Source of the DNA: Misgurnus anguillicaudatus | Taxonomy: Eukaryota > Chordata > Actinopteri > Cypriniformes > Cobitidae | Direction: 5' to 3' | Assembly: GCF_027580225.2 (NCBI RefSeq) | Contig: NC_073346.2 | Location: 9,016,001-9,080,000 of the forward strand | DNA: 64,000 nucleotides | Shown here: positions 59,913-64,000 of the stretch, one piece after another | How positions within the stretch are numbered: the stretch's first letter is position 1 | How the letters are laid out: every line of letters begins with the position of its first letter | The notes under the pieces: generated by a model | What the model was told of the DNA's origin: nothing | The model's input: only the letters and a program-made list of their open reading frames with translations | Databases searched by the model: none | Made by a program: the position numbers and the translations under genes

Positions 59913-61346
59913 GTCTTTCACACAGTAATTCTGGTAAATTACCATGAATTTACCAGAATTAATTTACCAGTAAATACAAAAATGTGCTGTTCACACACGC
60001 AGTTACATTCCGTCTTTTTACCAGTAAGACATCATTCACACATTAGTATCAAAATACCAGTAAATTCGTTGAGAAAGCAAAAGTTACCTGTCGCGCACAG
60101 CGAGCTCAGTGTTTTTATTCAGGGCCGGCCCGAGGCATAAGCGAACTAAGCAGCCGCTTGGGGCCCCGTGGCCACCAAGGGGGCCCCCAATCGTTTTTTT
60201 TTTCAATTAAATAACTTAAACAAGTAATATAAATGAATGAATATGTATGAATGAATGAATACAAATGAATAAATGAAAAACTCAAGACAAAAAAAATCCG
60301 ATTTGCAGACAACTAGCTAGCGTTTGAGACTCATGTGCAATATAGACACCTCGCGTGCATTGACATTTCGTGCCGGTGTGCAAGTGCGCGTAACTGTAAT
60401 AAATGATAAGCCATGTCACAGAAAAATATGTATCCCTCTGGTGCCGAAAAGAGAAAGAAGAAAAGGACATTGCGGATTAATATGCAAATTTAAATAGGGA
60501 AAGTTTATAATTTTACGTGTTTAAAGGGCTTGCAAATGTTAACATTTATAGTGATTTTAAACCATTTAACCCGCAAAAAGGCACTAAAGTAAGAAGCTTT
60601 CTGGACACACATGCGTTTGTATGTTATGATTAATTTAATTTGATTGCTGTACCTAATGCTAATTTTAGCCCTTACTTAATGTGCAACTTTGTTCTTTTAA
60701 TAAATGTTTGTAATTTCTTTATTTTTTAATAAAGAAATTGGTGATGAGGCCCCAAACAAATTCTGCTTAGGGCCCCTAAGATGCTCGGACCGGCACTGTT
60801 TTTATTTGTAAACAATCCACGTTGTTCATATCCACGGTCAGTATTTTGTTATTTTGACGTCTGTGGTAAACGCTGACGGTCGCAAAGTTGCTCGTGACCA
60901 AACAACATTGCATTAGGCGACGTCAAACCGAAAATGCGTCTTAAACAACAGTACGGGGGCGTGCTAAGGTCGTCGGCAGTTCGGCAAGTAGAAGGTTTTA
61001 AAGAACTTTGGTGAAGAAATGTGGACGTAAACTTCATGTGCTCGACTTTCAAGCAGCATGTGTGTGAAAACGTTCGTAAACAGTGCGGGGGTAAACGCGT
61101 CTTCTGTATTAAAACGTTATGATTGGCCCAAAGCTGTCAGCGTGGTCTGACGTTGTACGTTCTAAATGCCGATAATCTATATTTTGTGTTCACACATAGC
61201 ACTTACCAGTAAATTACTGGTAATCTTACAACCTCTCTTTCTGGTAAATTGGCAGGATTGATTTACCGTAAAGGTTCTGTTCACACATGCCCTGTTAATT
61301 GCAATTTACCAGTAAATTACCAGTAAAGACTGTATGTGTGAGGGAC
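59913..61346. mobile_element. TTTCACACAGTAA / TTACCAGTAA element interrupted by a hAT
   Basis: tctttcacacagtaattctg at the left and cagtaaagactgtatgtgtg at the right are imperfect inverted ends, with many taccagtaa/ttactggta units near both. The hAT at 60120-60798 lies inside. Confidence 0.6.
60120..60798. mobile_element. hAT element (CAGGGCCGGCCCGAGG), copy 1, perfect TSD
   Basis: The left end is cagggccggcccgaggca and the right end gaccggcactg. The flanks tttttatt (60112-60119 and 60799-60806) are a perfect 8-bp duplication. Non-coding. Confidence 0.85.
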
Positions 61347-61724
61347 TAATGTCTTACAGTCTTTGCCCACTTTCTTGTTTCATTTCCAGCCAGAAGATGC
61401 CAATTCGTCAAATAAAAATTCACCATTATAATATTTTTTGGAAAATAACATACAATATCCAATATCACTTAATGGACAAGGCAGTTCTGTTCTTTATTCC
61501 AGTGTTTCTCAAACAAGGGATCAGGGTCCACTAGGGGTCCTCAATAGACTACCTCAAATTTACTTTTTTCTTTCATTTTAATAAGACTTTTATATATATT
61601 CTTAAAAAAATAAAACTACACACATCATTATATTGTTTGTTCAAATATTACGCCTTCTGTGGACAAAAAAGGGCCTTGATGTCGAAAGGTTGAGATCCAC
61701 TGCTCTATTTGACATACTGTGCCA

Positions 61725-63733
61725 CAGTGCCGGCCTGAGCCTCTTGGGGGCCCTAAGCAGAATGTGTTTGGGGGCCCCCCTCCCACCACGCGGACACAAA
61801 TGTCACGCTCTAATGTTACATTATAAATGAATACAGTGAGGTTAAATAATGAAAAAAACTATACTTAAATAAAATACTTTATTCTTCAATGTGTCATGTC
61901 ATATTAACAGGCTATGGAATGTTAACATTGGCCAACAAGAAAAACCTCATCTGCTGCATCATCAGCTGTGGAGGCACTGACACTTGATGAAACATCAGGG
62001 GCGGGTAGAGTTGGTTGTGCTCCAAAGTACTTCAACAGTGTTCCTGAAAAAAAATAGCGTTGGATAAGTGCATAGTTGATCGAGCAGAATGAGTTTATTT
62101 GCTAATTTTTCATTACTTACACAACAAGCAATAAATAAATAAATATGAGGATAGCACTGTTACATCACTACCCACCATATAAATAAGATTGAAGTCTATT
62201 TTCATCACAGAAATCTCCCTACACAACATGGTATTGGTATATATTCTCATAAAGTCCAATACCATCTCTTACCAAAGATCTTAGACAGAGAGCGCATGTG
62301 CTTTGCCTATGAAGCTGGAACGTTACCGATGTTGGAACGTTCACTTCAACACACAGCAATGCTAGCTAGGGGTGTGATGGATCACAAAACTCACGGTTCG
62401 GATCACATTATGTTTTTTGAGGCACAGATCTGATCATTTTTCGGATCAGCAGAATAAGGGGTTGGAAAAACTAATAAAAAATGAGGAAATTACTTACAAA
62501 CATTTATAAAAAAACAAAGTTGCACATTAAGTAAGGGCTAAAATTAGCATTAGGTACAGAAATCAAATCAAATGAATCATAACACTTTATTGTATGAATT
62601 AAATATAATTATTCTTCTTTAGAGCTACAGAAGTGATTTTCTCTTTGTCTTGGAAGGTTTGATTAACATTAAAGACACAGACTTAAGTAGGTTAATTAAG
62701 GTTACTGTCTCTTTAAGAGAAGCACGGACATGGTTTCTGCCTAAACTATACATAAACCGTCCAAAGACATAAACAAATGTTTTTATTGGAAAACAGTACT
62801 GTGGAGATCATTTTGTTTGTATGTGCACTGTCAAGAACAGAAAGATTTTATGTTCGTCTCTCCATGTGTGCCCTACTAAGTGCACTTATATGCGGCGCGC
62901 TCACACAGACGGAAATACAGACGGCGGAGCATAAAACCGTTATGTTGTTTTCAGTGCTCTATTCCTCAAATATATGTTAATGGACTACAGTATGACACAA
63001 AATAGCGTAACTCTCTCTAAAGTTTAAACATCAAGTGTTAGTGTTCTGATCTCTGAAGGGAGCTGAGCTGGGCTGGACAATTTAAACCGCATGGGCATTG
63101 GGCATGCAGAATACTGCTCACTTTAGCGCCTTTTTGTGGGATAAATTGTTTAAAATCACTTGAAATGTTAACTTTTGCAAGCCTTTGAAACACGTGCAAA
63201 TGATAAACTTTCACTATTTAAGCGCATGCGAGCCGAACCGTGGGTCCATCACGGTCACGGATTAACGTCGATCTGTCACACCACTAACACAAATTAAACA
63301 TACTGTATATAATCATGCAAACATACCTTTATCTTGCTCTTTTTTTCTCATCCTCTGTCCTTTTCTTTGTTCTCTTTTCGGCCCCAGAGGGATATATCCT
63401 TTTTTTGTGACATGTCAAATGGCTCATCATTGTTTACAGTGAGTGACGACGTCGTGCACTTGCGCGCGGACGCGCAGGTGGCGCAGGTGTCTATGTTGTG
63501 CCTGACTAAAACGCTAGCACTGCAGACACATAGTTGTCTGCAAATCAAAATTTTCTTGTCTTTAATTATTCATTTATAAATTCGTATTCATTCATTCATC
63601 CATTTATATTACCTGTTTAAGTTATTTAATTGTATAAAAAAATATTTAAAAAAACGATTGGGGTGGGGGCCCCCTGGTGGCCAGCGGGGCCCTAAGCAGC
63701 CGCTTGGTTCGCTTATGCCTCGGGCCGGCCCTG
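61725..63733. mobile_element. hAT element (CAGTGCCGGCC), copy 2, inverted, perfect TSD
   Basis: The right end (gcttatgcctcgggccggccctg) is the reverse complement of the left end of 60120-60798, so the copies are opposed. The flanks ctgtgcca (61717-61724 and 63734-63741) are a perfect 8-bp duplication. A further element is nested at 62367-63286. Confidence 0.87.
62367..63286. mobile_element. TAGGGGTGTGATGGATCAC element nested in a hAT
   Basis: taggggtgtgatggatcac at the left and gatctgtcacaccacta at the right are inverted. The interior shows ggttcggatcac near the left and gccgaaccgtgggtccatca near the right. No clear 8-bp duplication was found. Confidence 0.65.
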
Positions 63734-63741
63734 CTGTGCCA

Positions 63742-64000
63742 TCTTGTGGCCAGTGGTAGTAATGCAGCTTTTATAAATAGGCTACAGTACATACTGTACA
63801 TAAAACAAATGTTTATTAAAAAATAAAGAAGAAAAAAAACTAAATCACAGTCTGTCTCAGTCCAGAAAATCTGGATGTACAGTAGCACCTCTACTTTAAT
63901 AGACAGTAGACATGTCTAGTGGAGAATATGTTAAACGCAGTGTGGTGTGTCTGGAGACCTCTGCTGGTATTGATTTCTCACAAAGCTCTTCTACAGAACA
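63742..64000. other. Window end, nothing recognised
   Basis: No coding exon or terminal repeat is supported in the last 259 bases. Confidence 0.4.

Noticed and set aside
50090..64000. Start of a clptm1l or tert gene downstream, as in human
   Set aside because: No exon with similarity to either protein could be found on either strand.

Overview
The window is vertebrate nuclear DNA from a teleost, most likely a cyprinid (carp/minnow family). It is AT-rich. Its genes are split into short exons with GT/AG introns, and it is dense in fish-type DNA transposons (hAT, Tc1/mariner-like and many small elements with terminal inverted repeats, TIRs), with a few tRNA-headed SINE and LINE remnants. Nothing looks prokaryotic. 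The species is inferred from repeat style only and was not tested.

Two protein-coding genes are present, both on the + strand. (1) lpcat1, lysophosphatidylcholine acyltransferase 1: its last 11 coding exons lie between 1386 and 20411. The 5' part of the gene (about 170 residues, including the HX4D acyltransferase motif) is upstream of base 1. A long 3' UTR probably runs to a poly(A) signal at 25756, with an earlier candidate signal at 21483. (2) slc6a3, the dopamine transporter: all 14 coding exons lie between 35707 and 49715 and splice in frame into a 614-residue protein. A non-coding first exon is likely around 34380-34657. The tandem order lpcat1 then slc6a3 on one strand matches human 5p15.33. 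The two proteins have unrelated jobs: LPCAT1 remodels phospholipids in the ER and lipid droplets, and DAT clears dopamine at the plasma membrane.

Layout: 1-1385 is lpcat1 intron with a TIR element. 1386-20411 holds lpcat1 exons separated by repeat-filled introns, including a 139-bp-period minisatellite (12170-13060) and a hAT inserted in a hAT (14165-15915). 20412-25790 is the lpcat1 3' UTR region with a nest of four elements (22694-24211). 25800-34300 is intergenic and almost all transposon debris, including a broken Tc1-type transposase (29759-32095). 34370-49715 is slc6a3. 49716-64000 is downstream sequence with several hAT elements that carry clean 8-bp target-site duplications (TSDs), and some sequence that looks unique. 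No further protein-coding gene was recognised there.

I found no credible new multi-gene system. The most useful observations are the transposon nesting and TSD record, the intronic minisatellite, the repeat-laden 3' UTR, and changes at known regulatory positions of the dopamine transporter. All alignments to human proteins are from memory of those families. Exon edges were chosen from splice consensus, reading-frame continuity and protein similarity.
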